From the NCBI RefSeq assembly GCF_003993795.1, contig NZ_RWKV01000017.1, positions 62,001 to 126,000 of the forward strand: DNA of 64,000 nucleotides, in the 5' to 3' direction. The notes beneath the pieces were generated by a model. The model made no database searches, was not told the origin of the DNA, and saw nothing but the letters and a program-made list of their open reading frames with translations. This DNA is from Aquabacter cavernae. GTDB taxonomy: Bacteria > Pseudomonadota > Alphaproteobacteria > Rhizobiales > Xanthobacteraceae. The position numbers were made by a program, and so were the translations under genes. The first letter of the stretch is position 1. The number at the start of each line of letters is the position of its first letter. This document shows, piece by piece, positions 34,368-46,735 of this stretch.

Positions 34368-36695
34368 ATGGTGGCTGGGCGCGCGCAGGAGCAGAAAACG
34401 TCCGAGGAACCAGGCATCGAGGCGCATCTCCCCCCCCATGAGCGGGTGACGCGGCGCACCCGCTACCTGGCCGGATGCGTCTGCGCGCTGGTGATCGCGC
34501 TTGCCGCGCTGCTGGCCCTGCAGGCGGGCGAGCGCGCCATGTCCGACCGCACCCGCGAGCTGGGCAATCTCGCCCTCGCCTTGGCGGGCCAGACCGAGCG
34601 CGCGTTCCAGGGCGTGGAACTGGCGCAGCGCGCCATCATGGACACAATCGCCACCGCCCGCATCCAAACCCAGGAGCAGTTCGAAGCCGTCATGGGCAGG
34701 GAAAGCGTGCACCGCATGCTGCAGGACAAGATCGACGCCCTGCCCTATGTGGATGCCATCACGGTTGTCGATGAGAATGGCCGGCTGCAGAATTTCAGCC
34801 GCTACTGGCCCATCCCACCCATCGTGGTCTCGGACCGGGACTATTTCCAGGCCCTCCTTCAGCCGGACAATCCGGGCATCGCCGTAAGCGCGCCGGTGGC
34901 GAACCGCGCCACGGGAACCGTCACCATCTATCTGGGGCGGCGCATCAGCGCTTCGGACGGCCATTTCCTCGGCGTCCTGCTGGGGGCGCTGCGGCAGTCC
35001 TATTTCGAGGAAATCTTCAGCACCATCGATCTCGGCCGCGAGGCCGCCATCGCCATGTTCCGCTCCGACGGCACCTATCTGGCCGGCTATCCGCACGCTC
35101 CCGCCCACCGGAATGAAACCCCGGCGGCGCGCGCGGCCACAGCCCGGCTCCTGGACAGCGCCGAGATCGACGGCATCACCTCGGAGGGTCTCATCGACGG
35201 GCGCGTCCGGGTCTATGCCATGCGCAGGCTGGCGGGATACCCCGTGAGCATCCTGGTCACCGACAGCGAGCACGCCCTCATGCGGCGCGCATGGGGACAG
35301 GCGCTCCCCATCATGGCCTTCGCCGTGGTGATCTGCCTGGGCATCGCCGCCGCCGTGGTCCTCACCGAGCGGCGCCTGGACAATCAGCGCAAGGTGGCCG
35401 AGGCCCTGATGGCCGCGGCTCGGCGCGACAGCCTCACCGAGTTGCCCAACCGCCTGGGGCTGGTGGAAAACCTGGACGGGCGGCTGGGCACCGCCGGGGA
35501 GCGGCCGGATTTCGCGCTGCTCTTCCTCGACCTCGATTATTTCAAGTCCATCAACGACACGCTGGGGCATGTGGTGGGCGACGCCCTGCTGCGGGCGGCG
35601 GCCGAGCGCATCTGCATGGTGGCGTCCCATGCGCTCATCGTCTCCCGGCTGGGCGGCGACGAGTTCGCCATCGTGCTCCCGGCGACGGACGAGGAGCGTG
35701 CCATCGAAATCGCCGGCGCCGTCATCGAGGCCATCAAGCAGCCCTTCGACCTCGACCATAACCGCATCGTCGTCGGCGGCAGCATCGGCATTGCCATCGC
35801 CCCCCAGCACGGGCAGACGCTGGAGGAATTGCTGAAGAACGCGGACCTCGCCCTCCACCGCGCCAAAGCGGACGGGCGAGGACAGGCCCACGTGTTCCAG
35901 CGCGAGATGGAGCGCAATGCCCTGGCACGCCGCGTGCTGGAACTGGACCTGGATGCCGCCTGGCAGACCGGACAGTTCTTCGTGGTCTACCAGCCCATCT
36001 TCGACTGCCGGGACAGGCGGGTGCGCGGGTTCGAGGCGCTGATCCGCTGGCGCCATCCCACGCGCGGCGTGGTGAGCCCCGCCGCCTTCCTGCCCGCCGC
36101 GGAGAGCATCGGCCTCATCCTGCCGCTGGGCGGCTGGGTTCTGGAGGAAGCCTGCCGCGCGGCCCTCTCCTGGCCTGAAGACATCTTCATCTCGGTCAAC
36201 CTGTCCACCATCCAGTTCCGGGCGAACCGCGTGGCGAACCAGGTGGCGGAGGCGCTGTCCGCCACCGGCCTGCCGCCCGGCCGCCTGGAGCTGGAAATCA
36301 CCGAGAGCGCCCTCATGCAGGAGGGCCCCGTGGCGACCGAGATCATCGAGGGCTTCCGGCACCAGGGCATCCGAATCGCCCTGGACGATTTCGGCACCGG
36401 CTACTCGTCCTTCGCCTATCTGCGCACCCTGCCTGTGGACCGCATCAAGATCGACCACGCTTTCGTGGAGGGGCTGGGCATCGAGCGTCAGAGCCTGCCG
36501 GTGCTGCGCGCCATGCTGGCGCTGGCCAAGGCGCTGCCGCTGGAGACCACCATCGAAGGGGTGGAAACCGAGGAACAGCTTGAAATCCTCAAGGCGGAGG
36601 GCTGCACCCTGGTGCAGGGATGGTACCTGGGCGCCGCCGTGGAAAAGGAGCAAGCGACCGCCATGCTCCTCGGGGAAATGCGCGAGACCCATTAA
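34368..36695 (+). CDS. membrane GGDEF-EAL cyclic-di-GMP protein
   Basis: 775 residues. Transmembrane helix 1 spans about 33-52, and a periplasmic sensor region of about 250 residues (dCACHE-like, for example [21 protein letters not shown]) leads to transmembrane helix 2 at about 311-331. Then follow a GGDEF domain with an intact [10 protein letters not shown] (about 429) and an EAL domain starting [10 protein letters not shown] (about 554) with DDFGTGYSS. Both active-site signatures are intact, so it could make or break c-di-GMP. The ATG at 34368 follows GAAGGG. It is followed 44 bp later by rnd, but a functional link is not obvious. Confidence 0.93.
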   Translation: MVAGRAQEQKTSEEPGIEAHLPPHERVTRRTRYLAGCVCALVIALAALLALQAGERAMSDRTRELGNLALALAGQTERAFQGVELAQRAIMDTIATARIQTQEQFEAVMGRESVHRMLQDKIDALPYVDAITVVDENGRLQNFSRYWPIPPIVVSDRDYFQALLQPDNPGIAVSAPVANRATGTVTIYLGRRISASDGHFLGVLLGALRQSYFEEIFSTIDLGREAAIAMFRSDGTYLAGYPHAPAHRNETPAARAATARLLDSAEIDGITSEGLIDGRVRVYAMRRLAGYPVSILVTDSEHALMRRAWGQALPIMAFAVVICLGIAAAVVLTERRLDNQRKVAEALMAAARRDSLTELPNRLGLVENLDGRLGTAGERPDFALLFLDLDYFKSINDTLGHVVGDALLRAAAERICMVASHALIVSRLGGDEFAIVLPATDEERAIEIAGAVIEAIKQPFDLDHNRIVVGGSIGIAIAPQHGQTLEELLKNADLALHRAKADGRGQAHVFQREMERNALARRVLELDLDAAWQTGQFFVVYQPIFDCRDRRVRGFEALIRWRHPTRGVVSPAAFLPAAESIGLILPLGGWVLEEACRAALSWPEDIFISVNLSTIQFRANRVANQVAEALSATGLPPGRLELEITESALMQEGPVATEIIEGFRHQGIRIALDDFGTGYSSFAYLRTLPVDRIKIDHAFVEGLGIERQSLPVLRAMLALAKALPLETTIEGVETEEQLEILKAEGCTLVQGWYLGAAVEKEQATAMLLGEMRETH

Positions 36696-36739
36696 TCAGG
36701 CCCTTTCAAGGCAGCCATCCGGCGCGCTATGGTTCCCAT

Positions 36740-37897
36740 ATGGATCCCATCACCTCCACCGAGGCGCTCGCCGCGGTCTGCTCCCGGCTCGCCCGCCACG
36801 ACTTCATCACCGTAGACACCGAGTTTCTGCGTGAGACGACGTTCTGGCCCAAACTCTGCGTCATCCAGGCGGCCTCGCCGGATGAGGCCGTCATCGTTGA
36901 CGCGCTCGCGCCGGACCTGGATCTGACGCCCTTCTTCGAGCTGATGGCCAATCCCCGCGTCACCAAGGTGTTCCACGCCGCCCGGCAGGACATCGAAATC
37001 GTCTGGCACCGTGCCGGGCTGATCCCCCATCCCGTGTTCGACACCCAGGTGGCGGCCATGGTGCTGGGCTATGGGGACAGCATCTCCTACGACCAGCTGG
37101 TGCAGCGCATCTGCGGCCACGCGCTCGACAAGTCGTCGCGCTTCACCGACTGGTCGCGCCGCCCCCTCTCCCAGGCCCAGCTCGTCTATGCGATCGCGGA
37201 CGTCACCCATCTGCGCGACATCTACCTCGCCTTGCTCAGCGACCTGGAGCGGCGCGGGCGGGGCGAATGGATGGGCGAGGAAATGCATGTCCTCACCTCC
37301 CCCGCCACCTACCGGCAGGAACCCGAGCATGCGTGGGAACGCCTGAAGTCCCGCGTGCGCAAGCCGCGCGAACTGGCGGTGCTGGTGGAAGTGGCCGCCT
37401 GGCGCGAGCGCGAGGCGCAGACCCGCGACCAGCCGCGCGGACGCATCATCAAGGACGAGGTGATCGGCGAGATCGCCCTCCAGCAGCCCCAGACCCCCGA
37501 GAAGCTGGCCGAGCTTCGCTCCCTGCCCAAGGGCTTCGAGCGCTCGCGCTATGGCGAGGCAGTGCTGGACGCCGTGCGGCGCGGGCTGGAGCGCGACCCC
37601 AAGACCCTGCCGCGCATCGAGCGGGACCGGACGCTGCCCAACGGGGCCACCGCCACCGTGGAGCTTCTGAAGGTGTTGCTGCGCATGACCGCCGAGCAGC
37701 ACGGCGTCGCCGCCAAGGTGATCGCCACCACCGACGATCTGGAACGGATCGCCGTGAACGACGAGGCGCCGGTGCCCGCGCTGAGCGGCTGGCGCCGCGA
37801 ATTGTTCGGCGAGCGCGCCATCGCGCTCAAGGCCGGGCGCCTCGCCCTCGCCGTGGAGCGCGGGCGCGTGGTGGCTGTGGATCGCGAGATCGACTGA
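36740..37897 (+). CDS. rnd: ribonuclease D
   Basis: 385-residue 3'-5' exoribonuclease for tRNA and structured RNA processing. The DEDDy exonuclease domain has D26 and E28 in VDTEFLRE, an Asp in [13 protein letters not shown] and the Y-x3-D pair in [12 protein letters not shown]. An HRDC domain follows (about 205-290: AWRERRAQ-like helices and [14 protein letters not shown]). The ATG at 36740 is the first fitting start. In many alphaproteobacteria rnd lies next to aspS; here the GGDEF-EAL gene stands between. Confidence 0.95.
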   Translation: MDPITSTEALAAVCSRLARHDFITVDTEFLRETTFWPKLCVIQAASPDEAVIVDALAPDLDLTPFFELMANPRVTKVFHAARQDIEIVWHRAGLIPHPVFDTQVAAMVLGYGDSISYDQLVQRICGHALDKSSRFTDWSRRPLSQAQLVYAIADVTHLRDIYLALLSDLERRGRGEWMGEEMHVLTSPATYRQEPEHAWERLKSRVRKPRELAVLVEVAAWREREAQTRDQPRGRIIKDEVIGEIALQQPQTPEKLAELRSLPKGFERSRYGEAVLDAVRRGLERDPKTLPRIERDRTLPNGATATVELLKVLLRMTAEQHGVAAKVIATTDDLERIAVNDEAPVPALSGWRRELFGERAIALKAGRLALAVERGRVVAVDREID

Positions 37898-37969
37898 AGG
37901 CCAGGGCCGGTCCCTGATGGGGGCCGGGCCAAGCGTTTCTCACGCCTCGAAGGATGGGCCAGAGGCCCG

Positions 37970-38722
37970 TCAGGCCGTCTCGGGCGCCGCGGTCTCGTCC
38001 GCCTCATCGGCGGCATCGTCCTTCGCCGGGCGCGCGCGGCCCCGGAAGCCAGTGGCGAGCACGTAAAGCTCCGCCGAATCCGCGCGGCTCGCGGCAGGCT
38101 TCAGGTGCTTCACCTGGGCGAAGTCCTGCTTCAGGTTCGTCAGGAGGCTGCCCTCCGTGCCCCCCTGAATCACCTTGGCGACGAACGCCCCACCCGGCGC
38201 CAGCACATCGCGGGCGAACTCGGCGGCAAGCTCCACCAGCGCCACGATCTTCAGATGGTCCGTGGCCCGATGGCCCGTGGCATTGGCCGCCATGTCGGAC
38301 ATGACAAGATCGGCCTGCCCCTGGAGCATCTCCATGAGGCGGCGCGGGGCATCCTCGTCGAGGAAGTCCATCTGCGCGAAGGTGACGCCGGGAACCGGGT
38401 CCATCTCCAACAGGTCGATGGCGACGATCTTGCCCTTGCCCTCCTCCAGGCCGATGCGCTGGGCCGCCACCTGGCTCCAGCCGCCCGGCGCGGCGCCGAG
38501 ATCCACCACCCGCATGCCGCGCTTCAGGATATGGACCTTGTCGTTCATCTCGATGAGCTTGAACGCGGCGCGCGAGCGCCATCCCTCGCGCTTGGCGCGC
38601 ACCACATAGGGATCGTTCAGCTGGCGCTGAAGCCATTTCTGGGAGGAGGTGGTGCGCCCGCGCGCGGTCTTCACGCGGACTTTGAGGGGGCGGCCGTCCG
38701 GGCCTTTGGTCGAAGTGCTCAT
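37970..38722 (-). CDS. rlmE: 23S rRNA (uridine-2552) 2'-O-methyltransferase
   Basis: 250-residue RrmJ/FtsJ-type enzyme. The SAM-binding motif [15 protein letters not shown] is at residues 72-86. The catalytic K-D-K-E set is in [30 protein letters not shown] and [11 protein letters not shown]-terminal basic segment and acidic Ala-rich C-terminal tail ([16 protein letters not shown]). Its ATG overlaps the stop of the upstream ppx/gppA gene by 4 bp, so the two are co-translated, a usual pair in this order. Confidence 0.96.
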   Translation of the reverse strand: MSTSTKGPDGRPLKVRVKTARGRTTSSQKWLQRQLNDPYVVRAKREGWRSRAAFKLIEMNDKVHILKRGMRVVDLGAAPGGWSQVAAQRIGLEEGKGKIVAIDLLEMDPVPGVTFAQMDFLDEDAPRRLMEMLQGQADLVMSDMAANATGHRATDHLKIVALVELAAEFARDVLAPGGAFVAKVIQGGTEGSLLTNLKQDFAQVKHLKPAASRADSAELYVLATGFRGRARPAKDDAADEADETAAPETA

Positions 38723-39840
38723 GGGGTGGGCTCCATGGCGGCGGAGGGCCCGGCCGTACGGCGCCAGACGCCGTCGGCGCGCATGAGCTGCACGAGCATG
38801 CCCTCGCGCAGGCCACGGTCCGCCACCCGCAGGCGATCAGTGGGAAAAGCTTCGCGCACGGCTTCCATGATGGCGCAGCCGGCGAGCACGAGATCGGCGC
38901 GCTGGGCGCCGATGCAGGGATTGGAGACGCGCTCCTCGAACGACATGCCCACCAGTTGGTCCACCACCCGGTTGATGTCCTGCGCGCGCAGCCACGCGCC
39001 GTCCACGCGGGTGCGGTCATAGCGCTGGAGGCCGAGATGGATGCCGGCCACGGTGGTCACCGTGCCGGACGTGCCCAGAAGATGCATGCGGCCGGGCGCC
39101 CGAAGGCCCCAGCTCTGGCGGACCCCGTCCAGGCGCTCGGCCACTTCGGCCACCATGGCGTCGAACAGCTCGCGGGAGACCTTGACCCCGCCGTGACGCT
39201 CGGCGAGCGAGACCACACCGGTGGGAAGCGAGGCCCAGGAGCGGATGCGGGCGCGGGGCGGCCCTTCGTCGCCCGCCGCCCGGCGGCCGAGCCAGACCAC
39301 TTCCGTGGAGCCGCCGCCGATATCGAACAGGATGGCGCCGTCGCAGGTGGGATCCACCAAGGGCGCGCAGCCGGCAGCGGCGAGGGACGCCTCGGTGCGC
39401 CGGTCCACGATCTCAAGGCGCAGGCCCGTGCGCTCTTCCACCTTGGCGCGAAACTCCATGCCGTTCGCGGCGGCGCGGCAGGCTTCGGTGGCGATGATGC
39501 GGGCGCGCGTGACGCCCCGTGCGGCGATCTTGCCCGCGCAGATGTCCAGGGCACCCAGCGCCCGCTCCATGGCGGCCGCGCCCAACTGCCCGCTGGCGGC
39601 GACCCCCTCGCCCAGGCGCACGATGCGCGAGAAGGCATCGATCACGCGAAAGGAGCGGCCGGTGGGACGGGCCACGAGAAGGCGGCAATTATTGGTGCCG
39701 AGATCGACGGCGGCATAGACGCGCTCGTCCCGCGCACCCGGTCCGGGGGCGACGGCAGCCTCCGCCCCCTGGGATGCGCGGGGGCGATTCTGGCCCGACG
39801 GCGCCGGATCCCTGCAGGATCCGAGCGTCTCGTCCCTCAT
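38719..39840 (-). CDS. Ppx/GppA-family exopolyphosphatase / pppGpp phosphatase
   Basis: 373 residues of the actin-like Ppx/GppA family. Phosphate loop 1 is [13 protein letters not shown] (about 44-56), then [11 protein letters not shown] and phosphate loop 2 [13 protein letters not shown]. Later [22 protein letters not shown] completes the fold. A proline/alanine-rich N-terminus of about 40 residues precedes the domain. The ATG at 39840 is preceded by AAGGGG; a longer in-frame reading is less likely. Whether it hydrolyses polyphosphate or pppGpp cannot be told. Confidence 0.92.
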   Translation of the reverse strand: MRDETLGSCRDPAPSGQNRPRASQGAEAAVAPGPGARDERVYAAVDLGTNNCRLLVARPTGRSFRVIDAFSRIVRLGEGVAASGQLGAAAMERALGALDICAGKIAARGVTRARIIATEACRAAANGMEFRAKVEERTGLRLEIVDRRTEASLAAAGCAPLVDPTCDGAILFDIGGGSTEVVWLGRRAAGDEGPPRARIRSWASLPTGVVSLAERHGGVKVSRELFDAMVAEVAERLDGVRQSWGLRAPGRMHLLGTSGTVTTVAGIHLGLQRYDRTRVDGAWLRAQDINRVVDQLVGMSFEERVSNPCIGAQRADLVLAGCAIMEAVREAFPTDRLRVADRGLREGMLVQLMRADGVWRRTAGPSAAMEPTP

Positions 39841-40186
39841 CTCAATCCCCTTGTCACCCGGCTCGGCGCCATACGGGCACACGGATTCCAGGCTCACATT
39901 GCTAAAATTCGCGACGAGTGTAGCAGGCGGGCCGTGGGGCGCAATCCATTGCCTAACCCTCCGTTCACCACGTTGCGTGACCACCCGCCCACGGCAAGGG
40001 TTGGGAAAGGAGCGTCCGGCCACTCTCAGGGGGGTGATACGGGAGCCTGATCTTACCGTGGCGAAGCGGATACCGGCTTCGGCATGGGGGTGAAACGCTC
40101 TCCATCAATGTTTCAGGGGCTGGTTCTCCGGTGAGGTTGCTTCAACCGGATCGGATCGGTCTCCGGGCGGGCCTTGGGACAGAGCG
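39841..40186. repeat. intergenic region with degraded structured repeat, copy 3
   Basis: 346-bp gap between ppx/gppA and a small gene. At about 40046-40165 lies a diverged copy of the repeat at 1905 and 45563: GTGAAACGCTCT, then CAGGGGCTGGTTCTCCGG and TTCAACCGGATCGGATCGG keep the order of the second and third hairpins. The first hairpin is recognisable as GCGAAGC...GCTTCGGC. The terminal CTAGAG/CTCTAA pair is lost. The left half (39841-40045) shows no further feature beyond the probable ppx promoter. Confidence 0.5.
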
Positions 40187-40549
40187 ATGATTTCTGCGGA
40201 TATGGTGGAGCGGATGGCCAAGGGCGCGCACACGGCGGCGCGGGAGCGCTACCCGCTGCTTGAGCCCTGGGACCGCCTCAGCCTGGACCGCCGGGCCTAT
40301 CAATGCGCGCTCATGGCGAAGGCCCTGTCCACCCTCACTGCCCGCGACGTGCTGGGCCTTGCCAATTGCGTGCCGGAAGTGGTGGTGCTCCCGGCCGAGC
40401 CGAGCCCCTTCGCCCTTGCCGAACTGCAGGAGGCAGCCATCGGCGACAGCGGCACGGTGACCGACGCCAAGCGCCGCTACCGCTCGCTCCTCTCGGTCGC
40501 CGCGCGCCCACTGCGCCAGCGCGTCGGCCTGCCCGGCGGGGCGGGCTGA
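40187..40549 (+). CDS. hypothetical protein, 120 residues
   Basis: Not recognised. A soluble, Ala/Leu-rich, probably helical protein (MISADMVERMAKGAHTAARE; RRYRSLLSVAARPLRQRV). No signal peptide or membrane segment; two cysteines. The codon pattern is like the neighbours, so it is probably real. Its stop abuts the stop of convergent pncB with no gap between. A repeat copy ends about 20 bp before its ATG, and the ribosome-binding site is weak. Confidence 0.6.
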   Translation: MISADMVERMAKGAHTAARERYPLLEPWDRLSLDRRAYQCALMAKALSTLTARDVLGLANCVPEVVVLPAEPSPFALAELQEAAIGDSGTVTDAKRRYRSLLSVAARPLRQRVGLPGGAG

Positions 40550-41848
40550 TCACACCATGGTGCGCCGGGCCACCTGCGGCCCCACATTGAACACGCGCTT
40601 GTAGCGCTCCACCTCGTCCGGCGGCCCCATGGCCTTGGTGGGATTGTCGGAGAGCTTCACGGCCGGATGGCCGTTGGCCGAAATCACCTTGCAGACGATG
40701 GAGATGGGGTCGAGCGCCCCGTCCGGCGCAAGGCCCCGGAAATCGTTGGTGAGCAAAGTACCCCAGCCGAAGCCCAGGCGCATGCGGCCGGAGAAGCGGG
40801 CATTGATGCGCGCCAGCTCCTCCACATCCAGCCCGTCTGAGAAGATGGCCAGCTTCTCGCGCGGGTCCTGGCCGCGGGCGCGCCACCAGGCGATGGCTTC
40901 CTCCCCGCCCTCCAGCGGATCCTTGCTGTCGATGCGGATGCCGGTCCAACTGTCCAGCCATGCGGGCGCATTGGCGAGGAAGCCGGTGGTGCCGAACGTG
41001 TCGGGCAGCATGATCCGCAGATTGCCGTCATACTCCTCCTGCCAGTCCGCCAGCACCTGATAGGGCGACCAGCTCAGTTCCTGCTCGGACCGCGAGAGCG
41101 CGGCATAGACCATGGGCAGCTCATGGGCATTGGTGCCCGCCGCCTCCACTTCCCGGCGCATGGCGATGAGGCAGTTGGAGGTGCCCAGGAACGTCTCGCC
41201 CAGCCCCTCGATAAGTGCCTGGATGCACCAGTCCTGCCACAGGAAGCCGTGGCGGCGGCGGGTGCCGAAATCGGCGACGTTCACCTGGCCCAGCGTCTTC
41301 AGGAAGGCGATCTTTTCCCACACCCGGGACATGGCCCGCGCATAGAGGATCTGCAGCTCGAACTTGCCCAGGCCCTTGAGCACCGCGCGCGAGCGCAGCT
41401 CGTTGATGATGGCGAGGGCCGGGATTTCCCACATGGTGGTTTCCACCCAGGGGCCCTCGAAGGTCAGCTCATATTGCCCGTCCCGCTTCTCCAGATGGTA
41501 GGCGGGGAACCGGAAGCGCTCCAGCCACGCCACATAGTCGGGCGAGAACATCTGGCGCTTGCCGTAGAACATGTTGCCGCGCAGCCAGGTGGACTCGCCC
41601 CGGGTCAGCGACAGGGTGCGCACATGGTCCAGCTGCTCGCGCAATTCGCCCACGTCGATGATCTCGGCGAGGCGCACATGGCTTGAGCGATTGTGGATGC
41701 CGAAGGTCACCTGCACGGCCGGATGGCGGCGATGGATCGCCTGGCCCATGAGGAGCTTGTAGAAGTCCGTGTCGAGAACCGACCGGACGATGGGATCGAT
41801 CTTCCACGTATGATTGTAAACGCGGGCCGCAATATCGATCATGACCAT
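40550..41848 (-). CDS. pncB: nicotinate phosphoribosyltransferase
   Basis: 432-residue enzyme that makes nicotinate mononucleotide from nicotinate and PRPP with ATP in the NAD salvage pathway. Family regions: [16 protein letters not shown] near the N-terminus, [13 protein letters not shown], and [12 protein letters not shown], where the His of GTxAHE (about 242) is the phosphorylated residue in known enzymes. Near the C-terminus are [11 protein letters not shown] and [12 protein letters not shown]. The start is ATG at 41848 or 41842; an open frame reaching 41983 has no family sequence. Confidence 0.95.
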   Translation of the reverse strand: MVMIDIAARVYNHTWKIDPIVRSVLDTDFYKLLMGQAIHRRHPAVQVTFGIHNRSSHVRLAEIIDVGELREQLDHVRTLSLTRGESTWLRGNMFYGKRQMFSPDYVAWLERFRFPAYHLEKRDGQYELTFEGPWVETTMWEIPALAIINELRSRAVLKGLGKFELQILYARAMSRVWEKIAFLKTLGQVNVADFGTRRRHGFLWQDWCIQALIEGLGETFLGTSNCLIAMRREVEAAGTNAHELPMVYAALSRSEQELSWSPYQVLADWQEEYDGNLRIMLPDTFGTTGFLANAPAWLDSWTGIRIDSKDPLEGGEEAIAWWRARGQDPREKLAIFSDGLDVEELARINARFSGRMRLGFGWGTLLTNDFRGLAPDGALDPISIVCKVISANGHPAVKLSDNPTKAMGPPDEVERYKRVFNVGPQVARRTMV

Positions 41849-42085
41849 ATCCCAGGGACCATCCCGGGCAACCGGCGGGTGCCGCCGGCCCGGCCGGGCG
41901 GCCTGCCAACCGAATCGGCTCCACATTGGCGCAGCCGGGGCTCCGGGGGAACCGCCTCCCCCGCGCCATTTTCGTTTTGACATATCAGCGGACAGGCCCC
42001 GCGCCTATCGGCTCCGGCGGCAGGAGTGCAAAAAAGCGCCGGTTCGGCGGGCGGTATCCGGCGGATCAAATAATCCTCGGCTGAG

Positions 42086-43648
42086 ATGACACGAAATGAT
42101 AAGGGGTGGCGCCTTTTCGAAAATCTTGACCGAGGGGAAGGGGTCAGTTTGGCGCGGCGCGGCGGGGATACGCAGGTGACGAAAGAGCAAGACGCCCACG
42201 CCGCAAGCCGGCGGGACGGGGCGGAGTCTCTGCGTGCGCTTCGCGAATTGCTGAACCTCGACGATGTCTGCCTCGAAGCTCTTTACGATGCTTATCTCGA
42301 TACCGCGAGGCGGGTTTTCGGCCTGCGGACCGGCGTCGTCGGGGCGATCGAGGGCGACGCCATGGTCTTCCTGTGCGTGCGCTCGGACGTGCCCGTTCCA
42401 TTCCTGGAAGGCGCGTCGCGCCCGCTGGACACGCTGTTCGTGTCCCTCGCTCTGAAGCAGCATACCAGCCTGCTGTGCCACCATATCGCAGCCCATGAGA
42501 GCCTGCGGGCCCACCCCATCTATCTGGAAGGCAACTTCGAGACCTATGCCGCCGCCCCCATCCGCGTGGGCAGCACGATCTTCGGCGTGCTGAGCCTGCT
42601 CGATCCCGAGCCGCGCGACCGGCCATTCGACGAAGCGGACCGCGCCTTCCTGGAACTCCTGGCCGACACGCTGGGGCGCGCCATCGAGCGCGCGGGGCTG
42701 GAAACGCGGCGGCGGGAAGCCGAGACGAAGCGGCGCGAGGCCAACGTCATGTTCAGCGCCGCCTTCGCCAACGCCCCCATCGGCATGGCGCTGGTGGGCC
42801 TGGACGGCCACCTGCTGGAGGTCAACAAGGCCGCCTGCGCCCTGTTCGGCTACAGCGAGGCGGAACTCCTGAAGCTGGATTTCCAGTCCATCACCTATCC
42901 CGCCGACCTCCCGGGGGACCTGGAGATGGTGCAAGCGCTGCTGGCCGGGAAGGCCAAGGACTACCAGATCGAGAAGCGCTATGTGCGGCCCGGCGGCGAG
43001 GTGGTCTGGGCCCAGCTCAACGCCACGCTCGTGCGGTTCGAGGACGGCACGCCCCGCTGCTTCGTCTCGCAGATCCAGGACATCAGCACCCGGCGCTCCA
43101 TGAGCGCGGAACTGGCGGTGCGGCAGGCGGAGCTGGAGGAAGCCAACAGCAAGCTGCTCCAGCTCGCCGCGCACGATCCCCTGACCGGCACGCTCAACCG
43201 CCGCGCCTTGCGCCAGCGGCTGGACGCCGACATGCAGGACGCCCAGCGCACCGGCGCGCCGCTGGGTTTCATCATGGTCGATGTGGACCACTTCAAAGCC
43301 TACAACGACGCCCACGGCCATCTGGAAGGGGACTTCGCCCTGAAGGTGGTGGCGCAATGCCTCATGACCGCCGCGCGGGAGAGCGACGCGGTGGGCCGGT
43401 TCGGCGGCGAGGAATTCCTGCTGGTCCTGCCCAACACTTCGGAAACCGATGCGAAGAGCGTCGCCGAGCGGCTGCTGAAGCGCATCGCCGCCTCCCGCGA
43501 TTTGCGCTGGCCGCTCACGGTGAGCGCCGGCGTCCATGTGCTGCGCACCCATGGGGAGCATGTGGCCATCGACCGCCCCATCGCGCGGGCGGACGAAGCG
43601 CTCTACCGCGCCAAGCAGAACGGACGGAACCGGGTGGAAGTGGCCTGA
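42086..43648 (+). CDS. GAF-PAS-GGDEF diguanylate cyclase
   Basis: 520-residue soluble cyclase that makes c-di-GMP. A GAF domain lies at about residues 50-200 (AAPIRVGSTIFGVLSLLDPE), a PAS/PAC domain at about 215-345 (FANAPIGMALVGLDGHLLEVN; GYSEAELL; FVSQIQDIS) and a GGDEF domain at about 360-518 with FGGEEFLLVLPN (GGEEF at about 439). NRRALRQRLD starts the cyclase domain. No EAL domain or membrane segment. The start is uncertain: the ATG at 42086 gives a non-conserved N-terminus and a later in-frame start is possible. Alone between pncB and gcl. Confidence 0.92.
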   Translation: MTRNDKGWRLFENLDRGEGVSLARRGGDTQVTKEQDAHAASRRDGAESLRALRELLNLDDVCLEALYDAYLDTARRVFGLRTGVVGAIEGDAMVFLCVRSDVPVPFLEGASRPLDTLFVSLALKQHTSLLCHHIAAHESLRAHPIYLEGNFETYAAAPIRVGSTIFGVLSLLDPEPRDRPFDEADRAFLELLADTLGRAIERAGLETRRREAETKRREANVMFSAAFANAPIGMALVGLDGHLLEVNKAACALFGYSEAELLKLDFQSITYPADLPGDLEMVQALLAGKAKDYQIEKRYVRPGGEVVWAQLNATLVRFEDGTPRCFVSQIQDISTRRSMSAELAVRQAELEEANSKLLQLAAHDPLTGTLNRRALRQRLDADMQDAQRTGAPLGFIMVDVDHFKAYNDAHGHLEGDFALKVVAQCLMTAARESDAVGRFGGEEFLLVLPNTSETDAKSVAERLLKRIAASRDLRWPLTVSAGVHVLRTHGEHVAIDRPIARADEALYRAKQNGRNRVEVA

Positions 43649-43668
43649 GCGGCCTCCCCTGCGATTGT

Positions 43669-43681
43669 TTCCATTTTGGAA
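43669..43681. promoter_or_regulatory. candidate operator upstream of gcl
   Basis: Perfect palindrome TTCCA-TTT-TGGAA at 43669-43681, with another TTCCAA at about 43691-43696, about 80 bp before the gcl ATG. TTCC/GGAA half-sites are typical of IclR-family regulators, which control glyoxylate carboligase genes in other bacteria. No regulator gene is adjacent. Confidence 0.35.
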
Positions 43682-43762
43682 CGAATGTACTTCCAATTCT
43701 TGCCATAGAAGCAATTACGGTCCGGGCGTATCCCTCTTGAAAAGCAATTTCGGGAGGAAGCC

Positions 43763-45538
<1,776 letters not shown>

Positions 45539-45562
45539 CCTCCCCTCCGGACATTGGGTAAA

Positions 45563-45689
45563 CTAGAGTGCGATCATCCCATATCGAAGCAAAGCCTTGC
45601 TTCGATATGGGATGTGAATCGCTCTCTCGATAAATGAGAGGCTGATTCACCGATCAGGTTTATTCAACCTGATCGGATCAGGCTCTAAC
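45563..45689. repeat. structured dispersed repeat, copy 2
   Basis: 127-bp element between gcl and hyi, matching the copy at 1905-2032 from CTAGAG to GGCTCTAAC. Its first hairpin is a perfect 17-bp stem (about 45576-45592 with 45597-45613), and it is quite different in sequence from copy 1 though of equal length. The second (GTGAATC/GATTCAC plus GCTCTC/GAGAGGC) and third (CCGATCAGG/CCTGATCGG) stems carry paired changes against copy 1. The tips TAGAG/CTCTA can close the structure. Confidence 0.8.
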
Positions 45690-45713
45690 CCTCCGGCCAT
45701 CAGCCGGAGGGTT
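45687..45713 (+). terminator. hairpin, possible gcl terminator or attenuator
   Basis: An 11-bp stem (45687-45697 with 45703-45713, loop CATCA) directly after the repeat, followed by CTTCG rather than a pure T-run. It could end a share of gcl transcripts before hyi. Confidence 0.6.
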
Positions 45714-45791
45714 CTTCGCGACCGGCCGTCTGCCGGCGCGGCGCATCCAACATCAGGCCAAAAACCAAGGCTCAGCCAAGCGGAGAGGTGA

Positions 45792-46568
45792 ATGCCCAAG
45801 TTCGCTGCCAATCTGACCATGCTCTGGAACGAGATCGACTTCCTCGATCGGTTCGAGAAAGCCGCCAAGGCCGGCTTCACGGGCGTGGAATATCTGTTTC
45901 CCTATGCCTATCCGGCCGAACAGCTGAAAGAGAAGCTGGAGAAGAACGGCCTGACCCAGGCGCTCCATAACCTGCCCGCCGGCGACTGGGCGGGCGGCGA
46001 GCGGGGCCTCGCTGTGCTTCCCGACCGGGTGGGCGAGTTCCAGGACAGCGTGGGCAAGGCCATCGACTATGCGAAGGTGCTGGGCACCCAGACGCTCAAC
46101 GTGCTGGTCGGCCTCACCCCCAAGGACGTGCCCGCCGAGAAGGTGCACGAGACGCTGGTGTCGAACCTGAAGTTCGCCGCCGCCGAGCTGAAGAAGGCGG
46201 GCATCCCCTTCGTGGCCGAGGCCATCAACACCCGCGACATTCCCGGCTTCCACCTCACCGGCACCAAGCAGTCCATGGCGCTGTTCGACGAGGTGGGCGC
46301 GGACGACATCTTCCTGCAGTACGACATTTATCACATGCAGATCATGGAGGGTGACCTCACCCCCACGCTGCGCGCGCTCATGCCCCGCATCAAGCACATC
46401 CAGCTTGCGGACAATCCGGGCCGCGGCGAGCCCGGCACGGGCGAGATCAATTATCCCTTCGTGCTCAAGGCCATCGACGATGCCGGCTACACCGGCTGGG
46501 TGGGCGCCGAATACAAGCCGAAGACCACCACCGATGCCGGCCTCGGCTGGCTCGATACCTATCGCTGA
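45792..46568 (+). CDS. hyi: hydroxypyruvate isomerase
   Basis: 258-residue TIM-barrel enzyme that interconverts hydroxypyruvate and tartronate semialdehyde. It begins PKFAANLTMLWNEIDFLDRF, with GVEYLFPYAYPAEQL and HNLPAGDWAGGERGLAV as in known Hyi. Probable catalytic glutamates are E143 (PFVAEAIN) and the one in GWVGAEYKP near residue 240. 253 bp after gcl; AGAGG precedes the ATG. A perfect palindrome follows its stop. Confidence 0.95.
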   Translation: MPKFAANLTMLWNEIDFLDRFEKAAKAGFTGVEYLFPYAYPAEQLKEKLEKNGLTQALHNLPAGDWAGGERGLAVLPDRVGEFQDSVGKAIDYAKVLGTQTLNVLVGLTPKDVPAEKVHETLVSNLKFAAAELKKAGIPFVAEAINTRDIPGFHLTGTKQSMALFDEVGADDIFLQYDIYHMQIMEGDLTPTLRALMPRIKHIQLADNPGRGEPGTGEINYPFVLKAIDDAGYTGWVGAEYKPKTTTDAGLGWLDTYR

Positions 46569-46576
46569 GCATCAGG

Positions 46577-46604
46577 GCGGCGCGCCCCGCGCGGGGCGCG
46601 CCGC
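46577..46604. repeat. 28-bp perfect palindrome after hyi
   Basis: Perfect G+C-only palindrome with its centre between 46590 and 46591, 9 bp after the hyi stop. A further hairpin-rich stretch reaches about 46700. No T-run. It is a possible RNA-stability element between hyi and glxR. Confidence 0.55.
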
Positions 46605-46735
46605 ACATCTCGCCACGTACCGGCATCGGGAACACCCGAGGCCGGTGGGCGCCCCCCACACGGGCGCGCCGTCCATCCCCCGCCGGGCAACATCCGGCCG
46701 GGCCGTCAAAAACAGATAGCGCTGGAGGCACGCAC

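Noticed and set aside
34302-36692. Open frame of 796 codons on the minus strand opposite the GGDEF-EAL gene
   Set aside because: Antisense shadow; the plus strand shows intact GGDEF and EAL motifs.
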